Shown: in pieces, positions 63,101-64,000 of the stretch | Numbering within the stretch: the first letter of the stretch is position 1 | How the letters are laid out: every line of letters starts with the position of its first letter | Program-made: the position numbers and the translations under genes | The notes under the pieces: generated by a model | What the model saw: the letters and a program-made list of their open reading frames with translations, nothing else | The model's database searches: none | What the model was told of the DNA's origin: nothing | Assembly (NCBI RefSeq): GCF_020921035.1 | Contig: NC_063160.1 | Coordinates: 17,697,095-17,761,094 of the forward strand | Direction of reading: 5' to 3' | DNA from: Rhodamnia argentea | Lineage: Eukaryota; Streptophyta; Magnoliopsida; Myrtales; Myrtaceae | Length of the DNA: 64,000 bases

Positions 63101-63924
63101 AAAACTAATTGTTTCAGGAACCCGTGCACTTTTATGAGTGTGAACTTATGATAGACATACTATGAGGTATAACTGGACCACAACAACCCAACTCAATGCC
63201 ATTAAGCCCAGGACTCCAAGACATAGAACTAGGCCTACTTTTTAATTGTTACCGTGTTAGCTCTTCCATATTGGAGAACCGTCAAACCTTATGGAAAAGA
63301 GAACTCGGCTAGATCCAATAAATTTCTCAAGAACAACAAAATGCAACCAATACCCAGACTTTTACTCCTCGATATTAAATTTGAAAGAATACACTGTAAA
63401 GGGCATCCGAGAAGTAAATCATCAACATTGACCAAATTCTCTGTCTCTGTCACCCTCAATCTCGGCGAGTGACCGTTTAGAAGGAATAGAATTTCCGAGG
63501 AAAATAAGATTACCGAGAGAGGTCTCTGCAGGAAGAGAGAGAACAAGTCCTTGAGCTCGAGAGTGAGACCCATGGCCAACATAATCAGCCCAAGCGACAA
63601 GCTATACGAGGTCGGACCTCTCTGCACAAACCACTGAAAAGCAGAGGGCTTGAGGCAAGCCACGACCCCTCCGACGCTCACGTAAAGAGGGTAAAGGCTC
63701 GCCGCAGCAGACAGCGCGTTTTCCCATCCGGGTCTCGCTCGGGTCACCGACACGTGGTCGGAGCCTCCAGTCACGCATCGGATTGGGGATGAAAATATAA
63801 ACTTTAAGGGAGAGGGACAGTGGATTGGTGATGGGTTGAGGTTGGATCGAGAGAGGGGGCTGAATCTGAGATGAGATGGTGGCGAAGGTGAGGAAGTAGG
63901 AGTGAGTCTGAAAGATAGAGACAT
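60174..63924 (-). CDS. BASS1: BASS1-type plastid sodium/metabolite transporter
   Basis: Bile-acid:sodium symporter family protein of the plastid envelope; substrate of this member uncertain. Seven exons on the minus strand: 63924-63514, 62841-62701, 62086-61931, 61845-61724, 61639-61478, 60682-60622, 60356-60174, giving 411 aa, all phases matching. The N-terminus (about 1-60) is Ser/Pro-rich and basic with few acids, typical of a chloroplast transit peptide. Multiple membrane spans follow. Family motifs: [77 protein letters not shown] and [22 protein letters not shown]. The ECGMQN-type (here EVGMQN) and GGTASN motifs line the sodium/substrate site in this family. I took the ATG at 63924; the longer open frame upstream starts with GTG. 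The promoter is outside the window. Confidence 0.93.
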
Positions 63925-64000
63925 GGTAGTCGGTTCGGTTTGATTCGATTCGACTGCGCTAAGGAAGCTAGAACTGCCACTACGAGTCTGCACTAGCGCA

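Noticed and set aside
63925-63993. N-terminal extension of BASS1
   Set aside because: The first codon is GTG; the ATG at 63924 gives a normal transit peptide start.

Overview
This is nuclear DNA from a flowering plant, most likely a dicot tree. The evidence is intron-rich genes with GT-AG splice sites, AT-rich introns, plant-only families (BAM-type receptor kinase, JAZ repressor, DMP protein, POLLUX channel, plastid BASS transporter), CT/GA microsatellites and many short inverted-repeat elements. The repeat style would fit Myrtaceae, but that is only an impression. I rebuilt eight complete protein-coding genes exon by exon; every exon phase joins without a frame break.

Layout. 1-4.4 kb: intergenic, with an 871-bp hAT-like element (2802-3672). 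4.4-8.3 kb (-): ribosomal protein L3, with a 5'UTR intron and a telo-box/site II promoter. 8.3-18.6 kb: repeat-rich and gene-free. It holds a degenerate foldback structure about 3.5 kb long (10.8-14.35 kb), a Mutator-like MITE nested in it, and a second such element just after it. 18.9-22.7 kb (+): a BAM3-like CLE-peptide receptor kinase. 24.0-28.6 kb (+): a TruA-type tRNA pseudouridine synthase with 11 exons, one intron of which appears to be GC-AG. 29.6-34.8 kb (-): a single-bromodomain protein. 36.0-36.6 kb (+): an intronless DMP (DUF679) membrane protein. 39.2-47.1 kb (-): POLLUX/DMI1-type ion channel, 12 exons. 48.4-56.7 kb: a gene graveyard with a MULE-like element carrying open frames, a receptor-kinase 3' fragment with an internal stop, a roughly 2.2-kb inverted duplication of a kinase-gene tail, and a frameshifted fragment resembling the N-terminus of IRE/IREH1 AGC kinases. 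57.7-58.9 kb (-): a JAZ repressor with a split Jas motif. 60.2-63.9 kb (-): a BASS1-type plastid transporter.

The genes do not form a cluster or pathway; this looks like ordinary plant gene order. BAM3 (peptide signalling), POLLUX (nuclear calcium signalling in root symbiosis), JAZ (jasmonate signalling), RPL3 and the pseudouridine synthase (translation), the bromodomain protein (chromatin) and BASS1 (plastid metabolite transport) are independent. I saw no CRISPR array, tRNA, rRNA or complete transposase. The most unusual structure is the kinase-derived inverted duplication at 53.4-55.6 kb, which could fold into a long hairpin RNA.
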